In this document: positions 23,401 to 38,000 of the stretch, in pieces
Layout of the letters: each line of letters begins with the position of its first letter
Position numbering within the stretch: the stretch's first letter is position 1
NCBI GenBank assembly: GCA_034231615.1
Contig: CM067306.1
Coordinates: 62,021,475 to 62,085,474, forward strand
Direction: 5' to 3'
Source: Meghimatium bilineatum
Lineage: Eukaryota > Mollusca > Gastropoda > Stylommatophora > Philomycidae
DNA length: 64,000 bases
Program-made: the position numbers and the translations under genes
The notes under the pieces: generated by a model
Database searches by the model: none
What the model saw: the letters and a program-made list of their open reading frames with translations, nothing else
Told to the model about the DNA's origin: nothing

Positions 23401-26400
23401 CTTTCAGTTGCCACAATATTTGGACCTGTTAGGTACAAGTCACTCAGAAGTTGTCAAGCCAGCAATTCTCAAGAAGCATCACTTGACCCGATACAATACT
23501 CATGTTGAACGAGGTCTCTCTATGATTGCTCCAGAGGTCAGTATTTATAGATGGCTTGATGACATCATTTTACTTGCAGATACAACTATCTACATATTAC
23601 TGATCTCTGTCTGGGCATTTGTAGACTGAAATATCTACAAACCAGCTGATCTATGTCTGGACATTATTTGTAGATATAACTACAAACTGGCTGATGTCTA
23701 TCTGGACATTATTTGTAGATATAACTTCAAACTAGCTGATCTATGTCTAGACATTATTTGTAGATATAATTACAAACTGACTGATGTCTATCTGGACATT
23801 ATTTGTAGATATACGTCTAACTAGTTCACAAGTTGACACTAGGTAATTGCAATTTCTTTAGTTCAACATAATCTCAATTAACTGCTGTTTGTTTAGTTCA
23901 AATTATTGTTAACTTATTGCAATTTGTTGGAACTGATTACTTCTTGGTGACATTTTTACAGCAACTGAATGAACTAGCACAAACTGGCAGGTTGAAGGTG
24001 GATGAAAATGGATGCATGATGGTTATTATAGCAGAAGATAAGGTCAGAATTTTAAACATTTAAAAGCCAATCATTATTAGGTAAAGCCAGAGTTAATGAG
24101 TTGTAGTCTACTTGTTGTATAGGCCTACTAGTGATAGGTAATGTTGCTTCAGTGATAACAGTGATACTCAGTGTGATTGATGATGTTATAATATTGATTG
24201 TTGATATGATATTAGTGATAGTTGATATGATAATTGTGATAGCTGATGTGATTTTCACAAACATCTGTGTGATGGAATTTATTTATTCTGTGGTCTTCTT
24301 TGCATATGAGTGAGGAACATTACCATCATTAGAAATGTGACAATTGTTGACAGTGATATTTTGTAAGAGATGTGACATTTGTTGACAGTGATGGTATATT
24401 TAGAAATGTGACAATTGTTGACAGTGATGGTATATTTAGAAATGTGACATTTATTGACAGTGATGGTATATTTAGAAATGTGACAATTGTTGACAGTGAT
24501 GGTATATTTAGAAATGTGACAATTGTTGACAGTGATGGTATATTTAGAAATGTGACAATTGTTGACAGTGATGTTATATTTAGAAATGTGACAATTGTTG
24601 ACAGTGATGGTATATTTAGAAATGTGACATTTGTTGACAGTGATATTTTGTAAGAGATGTGACATTAGCGTTTGTTTTACATTTTATATAGCATCCAACA
24701 TCTTTTGCCGTTTACCTTTTTTGGTTCACTCTGCTAGACTGTATCTGGTCCATCTTGTGATGTCATCCTCCCACTTGTATCTTTGCCTACCTCTTGCTCA
24801 TCTTTCCGCAACTCTACCACAAGTAATGTCTTCAACAAAGTGTCATGTCTTTTAATATGTTCAAAATATTTTAATTGTTTGATTTTTAGGTTCTATAATC
24901 GCAAAGCATACCCCCTACAGTTCCAACGGATTCACGTTGGCCTGTAACCAAAATTTCCACATGAACTTGGCCAGGTAACTTTTTAAGTGGTGCCATGCTG
25001 TCCCGTAATATTTCTTGTTTTGCCACTTGACACTTCTCCACATACCCTCAATTGTCTGTGTGTGGGCCTCCATCTCCAGATCGATAAAGTTGTTCCCTAT
25101 GATTCACTGTGAAGTGAATAAAACTGGCTCTTTTGATCTAGTTCATTTGGTAGTCTCGCCAACAATCAGAGTATATTGTTGATCCAGGTGCTACATTCTC
25201 AATAATTGCTTGTAGCAGGGTTTCAGCGTTTCTGTTGTCTACAAGCAAGAGGAAGATTTCATTTTGAGGGGCAAAAAAAATATTAAAATTTAGTGCTGTT
25301 TTTTTTTCTTTTTTGGTGCTAAATAAACACTGACGTTTTTATTAAAAATGGAAATAAATTGTTAAAAATATGGATGTATGAAAAAATAATTCAACATCTA
25401 TACAAACCATATTATATATTCAAACTATGTTATGTATACAAATTATATTATATGTAAAAACTATATTTTATATTCAAACTATGTTATATATACCAGGGCT
25501 ATTCAATTATATTTACTCGGGTACCAAAATGTAGAAAATGGGGATCATCAAGGACCAGATTTATAAACAACACATTAAATGATTTTATACAATTAGGTTT
25601 TTTATAACTTTATTTCACTGTTTTAGCAATGATCCTCGGGCCACTTACTAGGCCTCAGCAGGCCGGATTTGGCCAGTGGGCCGCCAATTGAATACCCTTG
25701 ATATATACAAACTCTATTATATATTCAAATTATATTATATTCAAATTATATTAAATAGACCTATATGGTAGCCGAGGGCAAAGTGGCACACTTTTCATGT
25801 TTTGTGTATTCTTACAACTCAATTTAACTGTGAGAGACCAAACTGGCATCAGTGTATAGCTCATCCATCCATATAACATTTTAGTGAGAGTATTGAAAAC
25901 ATACAGTTATGTATAGACAGAAGAATGATACTTTTTGAACATATGTAAAAAAAAACCCCATCTTTCTCCTATTTTGGGGCAAGATGGTGCAGGAAAAAAG
26001 GCAATATAAACCATTATAAAATTGAGGGAGATTGCCACTGCAACAGGTCTAGCACACCTGCAGTGTGTAAATGTGTGCTAGAATAGATATAATAAATAAA
26101 TAGATGCAGATTCATAACATTACTCTGAAAAAAAAATTCGAATAAAAAAATAGTTTGTAAGTTCTGTTTTAAAGCTAATATTGCCTTTGTAAGTTTGTAA
26201 TACTTTGTGAAGTTTCCAAACTCATTAAGATGTTAGAGGATGTAGATGCATGGAAATATTTCTGCAGAAATATCTCAATGTGACACCCCCTACAACTCTG
26301 ACCGGTTAAGGGTTTTATCATTATTATTATTAATCATTATTATTATTAAAGTAATGGCAACCTACGAGAATATTGTGCTTAGAAATTTCCAATGGATTAA

Positions 26401-29004
26401 TCTAGCTTTTTCTCTAGGATTGTGTTCTTGTAGTGTAGCAATTAGTATAATATTCATAGTACCTGGGTAGAGGAGAAAGGGCAGACCAAGAAGATGATGG
26501 ACTGACAACATTAAAGATAACATGAATACATCGCTAGAAAATGCAAGCCACATTGCCCAAGATGTTTAGAGAGTTAATTGGGAAAACAACGTTTCGGAAG
26601 GAATACTTCACATGACCATGACCATTATTAATCATAAATATGCCCGAAAAATCAGGGAAAATATAAATAAAAATAATATCTGTAAACTTATAAAATTGAC
26701 TGTCACCAGAACACATAAAAAAATCATGCTGAAAGCAATGTAGAGTTATTTCACTTTTGATCGGAAGCATTCGGTTTCACTTTCGCTTTCGGTTGATATG
26801 AATATAAAAATTGACAAACAAAATAACAAAGGTTTGTGTCTTTTTAAATATCTTGCTTAGGTTAACATGGCCACCATAAGTTGAATAAAAGTTGTTCCAG
26901 TGTCAATGAGTCAAATTTGACTATGAACCTCATTGTTTTCTTCAGGCAAATCTTACTGTCAGTCGTAACCCACAAGGAATTCCTGCCATGGAGGAATATT
27001 TTAATGATGGTGTTCACACCGACATCGTTGTAAGTGTCCGCTATATTTAAATCAAGTCAAATGTGATTAGTTTATAACGATTCAACTATATAGTCATATG
27101 TATTATACCCACATATTGATGCATCTGACTTCGAGACACTGAGTACCCTTACACCAAGATAATGACCTTCAATATTTAGTTTTACTATTTTGTAGTTAGA
27201 TTATCTAGTAACAATATCACATTAATAGAGTATTTATCACCCTCGATTGGGTCAAAGGGCATGAGATCATGGACCACTGGATCAGCAACCAACCAACCAA
27301 CCATCACCCTCGATATGCATGTAGAAAATGTTAAACACAAAGCACTGACACAGTTACAGCTACTGATGAGGTTCACTGACAATTCTTGGGGATCAGAGGC
27401 CCCTTTTCTCAGGAACCTGTATCTTGGGTTCATATACATTCTGCTTTAACATACAGTAGACCATAACTGACAGCATTCTCAGAAACAAATATTAAGTCCC
27501 CGGACATGGTGCAGAAGAATGCTCTATGCCATATTAGTGGGGCAGTGAGATCTAACACCAATCAATCAATCAATAAACCCATAACCCTTCAGGGTTGTAG
27601 GAGTACCACATTGGATGCTTCAGCACACAGAGTCCTCCAGCGAAATCTATCCTCAGCGATGCGGATGAGTGTGGAAATATCTTGCCCTGTGCATTCCTTG
27701 ATGTTGTCTGTCCATGTCTTTATTTGTCCTCCTCTGCTTCTTCCACCCCTAACACCAATGGCTACATGTGAAATACACGCAAATGTAGAACTACTTGAGC
27801 TATGATAAGAACTGGCTGCAATGGAAGTTTATGAGAGAAGCAAAAGAATGAGCAAAGATTGCCCGATTAAACAGCGTGTACAAAACTGACAACTAAAACA
27901 AAGAATAAAGCAAAAGTCAGTCCTTAGCCTTCTCAATGAAATCAAAGATAGCTACCACCTCTCCTTTTCTCTTTTACTGGATATGCGTGTCGCAACCGGT
28001 ACTAGGTAATGTTTCTTTTTAATGGAAAAATTCCCTAGTCAACTCAGTTATCAATTCTGTGTGGTTTCATTTATTTTGAACATTTTTAGTTTCTTAAAAA
28101 AGGTCCCGTTTGAACAGATACATGGAAAATTGTCCTTTTTTGTTTTATTGTGTGTTTTTATATACTTTTTAAAATTTATTTTTATTTATAGTTAGGTTTT
28201 TATATTAGCCTATTTAACTTATTTTGCATTACCACCTCCAAGACATAAGACAAGAACTGAAAAGAGTGGAAAAATAGCTTTAGATTGTGGTGGAAATTGT
28301 AAGCCTAAACTAGTTCAAATGTATCACTTTTCCAATAAGATACATCTCATGAAGTCAATAAACTAGACAAACAAACTAGCAAAGAAAGGAAAAAGACAAT
28401 TAAAGCAATAAACACTAATAACCAAGCACACAGTTAAATAAATGTTGAAATCTGTAATCTGTCAGCAAAGAAACTTGGCTGAACAGATGGGTTATGGGAA
28501 ACAATGGGAGAAAAATCTACAAATATATGACCAGCCCAAATCTCAAAGACAACATCAACTTTCTTTTGAAAGAAAGACCAGAATATCATTTTTCTATGCA
28601 GCCATCTTTCTGTAGAACACCATATTTCTGCAGAACACCATCTTTCTGCAGAACACCATCTTTCTGCATGTACAGTTTATTAATCACCTGAACAGAATAC
28701 AATCAGATGCACTCCAGGATGGTGGCTGTGCATTTATCCTTAAAACTGCTGACAATCACATGATGGCTTTTTAATGGCCAGTGCTGGATGATAATAAAAG
28801 AAAATCATCTTTTTCCAAGGTCTAATAAATAAGTGAAACACTCTATCTTGAACAAAAATACAGCTCACAAACACATACCGGTACATATATCAGAAAACTT
28901 CATTGGGTCAAAGAACATTCACTGCTGGATCAGCAACCTTCTTTCATATAAAACATATTCTATCACATAATCACATAAGCAGACATATCACTTGTATCAA
29001 ACAT

Positions 29005-29048
<44 letters not shown>

Positions 29049-32000
29049 TATCACTTGTATCATACATGTTCTGTCACAAATACTAATACGTCAAATGTGC
29101 TCTATCACACAAACTAATATATCAAGTGTATCAAACATGTTCTGTCACAAATACTAATACGTCAAACGTGTTCTATCATATAAATACTAATACGTCAAAT
29201 GTGTTCTATCACACAAACTGATATATCAAGTGTATCAAACATGTTCTGTCATAAATACTAATACGTCAAATGTGTTCTGTCATACAAATACTAATGTCAA
29301 ATGTGTTTTATCATTCAAATACTAATACGTCACATGTATTCTATCATACAAATACTAATACGTCAAATGTGTTCTATCATACAAATACTAATATGTCAAA
29401 TGTGTTCTATCATACAAATACTAATACGTCAAATGTGTTCTATCATACAAATACTAATATGTCAAATGTGTTCTATCATACAAATTAAGAAAAATATCAT
29501 ACTTCTTTCTTTTTCTAGAATACCCTGCCCCATGTTAGCTTGGATGTTCATATTCTGGACTTTGGAAATGTTCAAAATTTGAATATTCCGCAGGAGAGGG
29601 TAAGTAACTCAATGCCCCCATGAACAGTGTAAACAATACAATGTTCTATAGAAGAATGTAACACAATGTTTCTCAGAAGAGAGTGAAAATATTCATCAGG
29701 AGAGAGTACGTAACACAATGTCCCCCAGAAGTAAGTAAATGATACAGTGTTCCCTGTCTGGCACTGTGTGGTGGTTGGGTACAGGCTGAACTTTTAATGA
29801 CTGGGGTACCGAGTTTAAATCTCACTGCTTATAATGTACTCCTGGACCGTATAGAAAGCAAATTGGCAAACTACTGAAACTCACTACAAACAAAAAATGC
29901 TGGATTGATGGCTAAATCTTTAATAGTATATGCTAACTACAAGAGGGTGATGCAGTTTTCCCTAGAGAAGAGTGGCACAAAGTTCCACAGGGAAGAGTAA
30001 TACAAAGTTCCCTAGAGAAGAGTGGAACAATGTTCCCCAGGAAATAGTGGCACAATCTTCCCCAGGGAAGAGTAACACAATGTTAGTCAGGGAAGAGTAA
30101 CACAATGTTAGTCAGGGAAGAGTAACACAATGTTAGTCAGGGAAGAGTAACACAATGTTATTCAGGGAAGAGTAACACAATGTTCCCTAGAGAAGAGTGG
30201 AACAATGTTCCCTAGAGAAGAGTAACACAATGTTAGTCAGGGAAGAGTAACACAATGTTATTCAGGGAAGAGTAACACAATGTTCCCTAGAGAAGAGTGG
30301 CACAATGTTCCCTAGAGAAGAGTGGCACAATGTTCCTTACAGAAGAGTAACACAATGTTCCTTACAGAAGAGTAACACAATGTTCCCTAGAGAAGAGTAA
30401 CACAATGTTCCTTACAGAAGAGTAACACAATGTTCCTTACAGAAGAGTAACACAATGTTCCTTACAGAAGAGTAACACAATGTTCCTTACAGAAGAGTAA
30501 CACAATGTTCCTTACAGAAGAGTAACACAATGTTCCTTACAGAAGAGTAACACAATGTTCCTTACAGAAGAGTAACACAATGTTCCCTAGAGAAGAGTGG
30601 CACAATGTTCCTTACAGAAGAGTAACACAATGTTCCTTACAGAAGAGTAACACAATGCTCCCTAGAGAAGAGTGGCACAATGTTCCTTACAGAAGAGTAA
30701 CACAATGTTCCTTACAGAAGAGTAACACAATGTTCCTTACAGAAGAGTAACACAATGTTCCTTACAGAAGAGTAACACAATGTTCCTTACAGAAGAGTGG
30801 CACAATGTTCCTTACAGAAGAGTAACACAATGTTCCTTACAGAAGAGTGGCACAATGTTCCTTACAGAAGAGTAACACAATGTTCCTTACAGAAGAGTAA
30901 CACAATGTTCCTTACAGAAGAGTAACACAATGTTCCTTACAGAAGAGTAACACAATGTTCCTTACAGAAGAGTAACACAATGCTCCCTAGAGAAGAGTGG
31001 CACAATGTTCCTTACAGAAGAGTAACACAATGTTCCTTACAGAAGAGTAACACAATGTTCCTTACAGAAGAGTAACACAATGTTCCTTACAGAAGAGTGG
31101 CACAATGTTCCTTACAGAAGAGTGGCACAATGTTCCTTACAGAAGAGTAACACAATGTTCCTTACAGAAGAGTGGCACAATGTTCCTTACAGAAGAGTAA
31201 CACAATGTTCCTTACAGAAGAGTAACACAATGTTCCTTACAGAAGAGTAACACAATGCTCCCTAGAGAAGAGTGGCACAATGTTCCTTACAGAAGAGTAA
31301 CACAATGTTCCTTACAGAAGAGTGGCACAATGTTCCTTACAGAAGAGTAACACAATGTTCCTTACAGAAGAGTAACACAATGTTCCTTACAGAAGAGTAA
31401 CACAATGTTCCTTACAGAAGAGTAACACAATGTTCCTTACAGAAGAGTAACACAATGTTCCTTACAGAAGAGTGGCACAATGTTCCTTACAGAAGAGTAA
31501 CACAATGTTCCTTACAGAAGAGTAACACAATGTTCCTTACAGAAGAGTAACACAATGTTCCTTACAGAAGAGTAACACAATGTTCCTTACAGAAGAGTAA
31601 CACAATGTTCCTTACAGAAGAGTGGCACAATGTTCCTTACAGAAGAGTAACACAATGTTCCTTACAGAAGAGTGGCACAATGTTCCTTACAGAAGAGTAA
31701 CACAATGTTCCTTACAGAAGAGTAACACAATGTTCCTTACAGAAGAGTAACACAATGTTCCTTACAGAAGAGTAACACAATGTTCCTTACAGAAGAGTAA
31801 CACAATGTTCCCTAGAGAAGAGTGGCACAATGTTCCTTACAGAAGAGTAACACAATGTTCCTTACAGAAGAGTGGCACAATGTTCCTTACAGAAGAGTAA
31901 CACAATGTTCCTTACAGAAGAGTAACACAATGTTCCTTACAGAAGAGTAACACAATGTTCCTTACAGAAGAGTAACACAATGTTCCTTAGAGAAGAGTGG

Positions 32001-35000
32001 CACAATGTTCCTTACAGAAGAGTAACACAATGTTCCTTACAGAAGAGTAACACAATGTTCCTTACAGAAGAGTAACACAATGTTCCTTACAGAAGAGTAA
32101 CACAATGTTCCTTACAGAAGAGTAACACAATGTTCCTTACAGAAGAGTGGCACAATGTTCCTTACAGAAGAGTAACACAATGTTCCTTACAGAAGAGTGG
32201 CACAATGTTCCTTACAGAAGAGTAACACAATGTTCCTTACAGAAGAGTAACACAATGTTCCTTACAGAAGAGTAACACAATGTTCCTTACAGAAGAGTAA
32301 CAGAATGTTCCCTAGAGAAGAGTGGCACAATGTTCCTTACAGAAGAGTAACACAATGCTCCCTAGAGAAGAGTGGCACAATGTTCCTTACAGAAGAGTAA
32401 CACAATGTTCCTTACAGAAGAGTGGCACAATGTTCCTTACAGAAGAGTAACACAATGTTCCTTACAGAAGAGTAACACAATGTTCCTTACAGAAGAGTAA
32501 CACAATGTTCCTTACAGAAGAGTAACACAATGTTCCTTACAGAAGAGTAACACAATGTTCCTTACAGAAGAGTGGCACAATGTTCCTTACAGAAGAGTAA
32601 CACAATGTTCCTTACAGAAGAGTAACACAATGTTCCTTACAGAAGAGTAACACAATGTTCCTTACAGAAGAGTAACACAATGTTCCTTACAGAAGAGTAA
32701 CACAATGTTCCTTACAGAAGAGTAACACAATGTTCCCTAGAGAAGAGTGGCACAATGTTCCTTACAGAAGAGTGGCACAATGTTCCTTACAGAAGAGTAA
32801 CACAATGTTCCTTACAGAAGAGTGGCACAATGTTCCTTACAGAAGAGTAACACAATGTTCCTTACAGAAGAGTAACACAATGTTCCTTACAGAAGAGTAA
32901 CACAATGTTCCTTACAGAAGAGTAACACAATGTTCCTTACAGAAGAGTAACACAATGCTCCCTAGAGAAGAGTAACACAATGTTCCCTAGAGAAGAGTAA
33001 CACAATGTTCCCTAGAGAAGAGTAACACAATGTTCCTTACAGAAGAGTAACACAATGTTCCTTACAGAAGAGTAACACAATGTTCCTTACAGAAGAGTGG
33101 CACAATGTTCCTTACAGAAGAGTGGCACAATGTTCCCTAGAGAAGAGTAACACAATGTTCGTTACAGAAGAGTGGCACAATGTTCCTTACAGAAGAGTGG
33201 CACAATGTTCCTTACAGAAGAGTAACACAATGTTCCTTACAGAAGAGTGGCACAATGTTCCTTACAGAAGAGTAACACAATGTTCCTTACAGAAGAGTGG
33301 CACAATGTTCCTTACAGAAGAGTAACACAATGTTCCTTACAGAAGAGTGGCACAATGTTCCTTACAGAAGAGTAACACAATGTTCCTTACAGAAGAGTAA
33401 CACAATGTTCCTTACAGAAGAGTAACACAATGTTCCTTACAGAAGAGTAACACAATGTTCCTTACAGAAGAGTAACACAATGCTCCCTAGAGAAGAGTAA
33501 CACAATGTTCCCTAGAGAAGAGTAACACAATGTTCCCTAGAGAAGAGTAACACAATGTTCCTTACAGAAGAGTAACACAATGTTCCTTACAGAAGAGTAA
33601 CACAATGTTCCTTACAGAAGAGTGGCACAATGTTCCTTACAGAAGAGTGGCACAATGTTCCCTAGAGAAGAGTAACACAATGTTCGTTACAGAAGAGTGG
33701 CACAATGTTCCTTACAGAAGAGTGGCACAATGTTCCTTACAGAAGAGTAACACAATGTTCCTTACAGAAGAGTGGCACAATGTTCCTTACAGAAGAGTAA
33801 CACAATGTTCCTTACAGAAGAGTGGCACAATGTTCCTTACAGAAGAGTAACACAATGTTCCTTACAGAAGAGTGGCACAATGTTCCTTACAGAAGAGTGG
33901 CACAATGTTCCCTAGAGAAGAGTAACACAATGTTCCTTACAGAAGAGTGGCACAATGTTCCTTACAGAAGAGTGGCACAATGTTCCTTACAGAAGAGTGG
34001 CACAATGTTCCCTAGAGAAAAGTAACACAATGTTCCTTACAGAAGAGTGGCACAATGTTCCTTACAGAAGAGTGGCACAATGTTCCTTACAGAAGAGTGG
34101 CACAATGTTCCTTACAGAAGAGTAACACAATGTTCCTTACAGAAGAGTAACACAATGTTCCCTAGAGAAGAGTAACACAATGTTCCTTACAGAAGAGTGG
34201 CACAATGTTCCTTACAGAAGAGTAACACAATGTTCCTTACAGAAGAGTAACACAATGTTCCTTACAGAAGAGTGGCACAATGTTCCTTACAGAAGAGTAA
34301 CACAATGTTCCTTACAGAAGAGTAACACAATGTTCCTTACAGAAGAGTAACACAATGTTCCTTACAGAAGAGTAACACAATGTTCCTTACAGAAGAGTGG
34401 CACAATGTTCCTTACAGAAGAGTAACACAATGTTCCTTACAGAAGAGTAACACAATGTTCCTTACAGAAGAGTAACACAATGTTCCTTACAGAAGAGTAA
34501 CACAATGTTCCTTACAGAAGAGTAACACAATGTTCCTTACAGAAGAGTGGCACAATGTTCCTTACAGAAGAGTAACACAATGTTCCTTACAGAAGAGTGG
34601 CACAATGTTCCTTACAGAAGAGTAACACAATGTTCCTTACAGAAGAGTAACACAATGTTCCTTACAGAAGAGTAACACAATGTTCCTTACAGAAGAGTAA
34701 CACAATGTTCCTTACAGAAGAGTAACACAATGTTCCCTAGAGAAGAGTGGCACAATGTTCCTTACAGAAGAGTAACACAATGTTCCTTACAGAAGAGTGG
34801 CACAATGTTCCTTACAGAAGAGTGGCACAATGTTCCTTACAGAAGAGTAACACAATGCTCCCTAGAGAAGAGTAACACAATGTTCCCTAGAGAAGAGTAA
34901 CACAATGTTCCCTAGAGAAGAGTAACACAATGTTCCTTACAGAAGAGTAACACAATGTTCCTTACAGAAGAGTAACACAATGTTCCTTACAGAAGAGTGG

Positions 35001-38000
35001 CACAATGTTCCTTACAGAAGAGTAACACAATGTTCCTTACAGAAGAGTAACACAATGTTCCCTAGAGAAGAGTAACACAATGTTCCTTACAGAAGAGTGG
35101 CACAATGTTCCTTACAGAAGAGTAACACAATGTTCCTTACAGAAGAGTAACACAATGTTCCTTACAGAAGAGTGGCACAATGTTCCTTACAGAAGAGTAA
35201 CACAATGTTCCTTACAGAAGAGTAACACAATGTTCCTTACAGAAGAGTAACACAATGTTCCTTACAGAAGAGTAACACAATGTTCCTTACAGAAGAGTGG
35301 CACAATGTTCCTTACAGAAGAGTAACACAATGTTCCTTACAGAAGAGTAACACAATGTTCCTTACAGAAGAGTAACACAATGTTCCTTACAGAAGAGTAA
35401 CACAATGTTCCTTACAGAAGAGTGGCACAATGTTCCTTACAGAAGAGTGGCACAATGTTCCTTACAGAGGAGTAACACAATGTTCCTTACAGAAGAGTAA
35501 CACAATGTTCCTTACAGAAGAGTAACACAATGTTCCTTACAGAAGAGTAACACAATGTTCCTTACAGAAGAGTAACACAATGTTCCTTACAGAAGAGTGG
35601 CACAATGTTCCTTACAGAAGAGTAACACAATGTTCCTTACAGAAGAGTAACACAATGTTCCTTACAGAAGAGTAACACAATGTTCCTTACAGAAGAGTAA
35701 CACAATGTTCCCTAGAGAAGAGTAACACAATGTTCCCTAGAGAAGAGTAACACAATGTTCCTTACAGAAGAGTAACACAATGTTCCTTACAGAAGAGTAA
35801 CACAATGTTCCCTAGAGAAGAGTGGCACAATGTTCCTTACAGAAGAGTAACACAATGTTCCTTACAGAAGAGTAACACAATGTTTCCTAGAGAAGAGTGG
35901 CACAATGTTCCTTACAGAAGAGTAACACAATGTTCCTTACAGAAGAGTGGCACAATGTTCCTTACAGAAGAGTGGCACAATGTTCCTTACAGAAGAGTGG
36001 CACAATGTTCCTTACAGAAGAGTAACACAATGTTCCTTACAGAAGAGTAACACAATGTTCCTTACAGAAGAGTGGCACAATGTTCCTTACAGAAGAGTAA
36101 CACAATGTTCCTTACAGAAGAGTGGCACAATGTTCCTTACAGAAGAGTAACACAATGTTCCTTACAGAAGAGTGGCACAATGTTCCTTACAGAAGAGTGG
36201 CACAATGTTCCCTAGAGAAGAGTGGCACAATGTTCCTTACAGAAGAGTGGCACAATGTTCCTTACAGAAGAGTAACACAATGTTCCCTAGAGAAGAGTAA
36301 CACAATGTTCCTTACAGAAGAGTAACACAATGTTCCCTAGAGAAGAGTAACACAATGTTCCCTAGAGAAGAGTAACACAATGTTCCTTACAGAAGAGTAA
36401 CACAATGTTCCCTAGAGAAGAGTAACACAATGTTCCCTAGAGAAGAGTAACACAATGTTCCCTAGAGAAGAGTAACACAATGTTCCTTACAGAAGAGTAA
36501 CACAATGTTCCCTAGAGAAGAGTAACACAATGTTCCCTAGAGAAGAGTAACACAATGTTCCTTACAGAAGAGTAACACAATGTTCCCTAGAGAAGAGTAA
36601 CACAATGTTCCCTAGAGAAGAGTAACACAATGTTCCCTAGAGAAGAGTAACACAATGTTCCTTACAGAAGAGTAACACAATGTTCTCTAGAGAAGAGTAA
36701 CACAATGTTTCCTAGAGAAGAGTAACACAATGTTCCTTACAGAAGAGTAACACAATGTTCCTTACAGAAGAGTAACACAATGTTCCCTAGAGAAGAGTAA
36801 CACAATGTTCCCTAGAGAAGAGTAACACAATGTTCCTTACAGAAGAGTAACACAATGTTCCCTAGAGAAGAGTAACACAATGTTCCCTAGAGAAGAGTAA
36901 CACAATGTTCCTTACAGAAGAGTAACACAATGTTCCTTACAGAAGAGTAACACAATGTTCCCTAGAGAAGAGTAACACAATGTTCCTTACAGAAGAGTGG
37001 CACAATGTTCCTTACAGAAGAGTAACACAATGTTCCTTACAGAAGAGTAACACAATGTTCCCTAGAGAAGAGTAACACAATGTTCCTTACAGAAGAGTAA
37101 CACAATGTTCCTTACAGAAGAGTAACACAATGTTCCCTAGAGAAGAGTAACACAATGTTCCTTACAGAAGAGTAACACAATGTTAGTCAGGGAAGAGTAA
37201 CACAATGTTAGTCAGGGAAGAGTAACACAATGTTAGTCAGGGAAGAGTAACACAATGTTATTCAGGGAAGAGTAACACAATGTTCCCTAGAGAAGAGTGG
37301 AACAATGTTCCCCAGGAAATAGTGGCACAATCTTCCCCAGGGAAGAGTAACACAAAGTTAGTCAGGGAAGAGTAACACAATGTTAGTCAGGGAAGAGTAA
37401 CACAATGTTAGTCAGGGAAGAGTAACACAATGTTATTCAGGGAAGAGTAACACAATGTTATTCAGGGAAGAGTAACACAATGTTCCCTAGAGAAGAGTGG
37501 CACAATGTTCCCTAGAGAAGAGTAACACAATGTTAGTCAGGGAAGAGTAACACAATGTTATTCAGGGAAGAGTAACACAATGTTCCCTAGAGAAGAGTGG
37601 CACAATGTTCCCTAGAGAAGAGTGGCACAATGTTCCCTAGAGAAGAGTGGCACAATGTTCCCTAGAGAAGAGTAACACAATGTTCCTTACAGAAGAGTAA
37701 CACAATGTTCCTTACAGAAGAGTAACACAATGTTCCCTAGAGAAGAGTGGCACAATGTTCCTTACAGAAGAGTGGCACAATGTTCCTTACAGAAGAGTGG
37801 CACAATGTTCCTTACAGAAGAGTAACACAATGTTCCTTACAGAAGAGTAACACAATGTTCCTTACAGAAGAGTAACACAATGTTCCTTACAGAAGAGTAA
37901 CACAATGTTCCTTACAGAAGAGTGGCACAATGTTCCTTACAGAAGAGTAACACAATGTTCCTTACAGAAGAGTAACACAATGTTCCTTACAGAAGAGTAA

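Noticed and set aside
29012..29045. (TA)n tract as a promoter or origin
   Set aside because: Simple dinucleotide expansion within a minisatellite; nothing else supports regulation.
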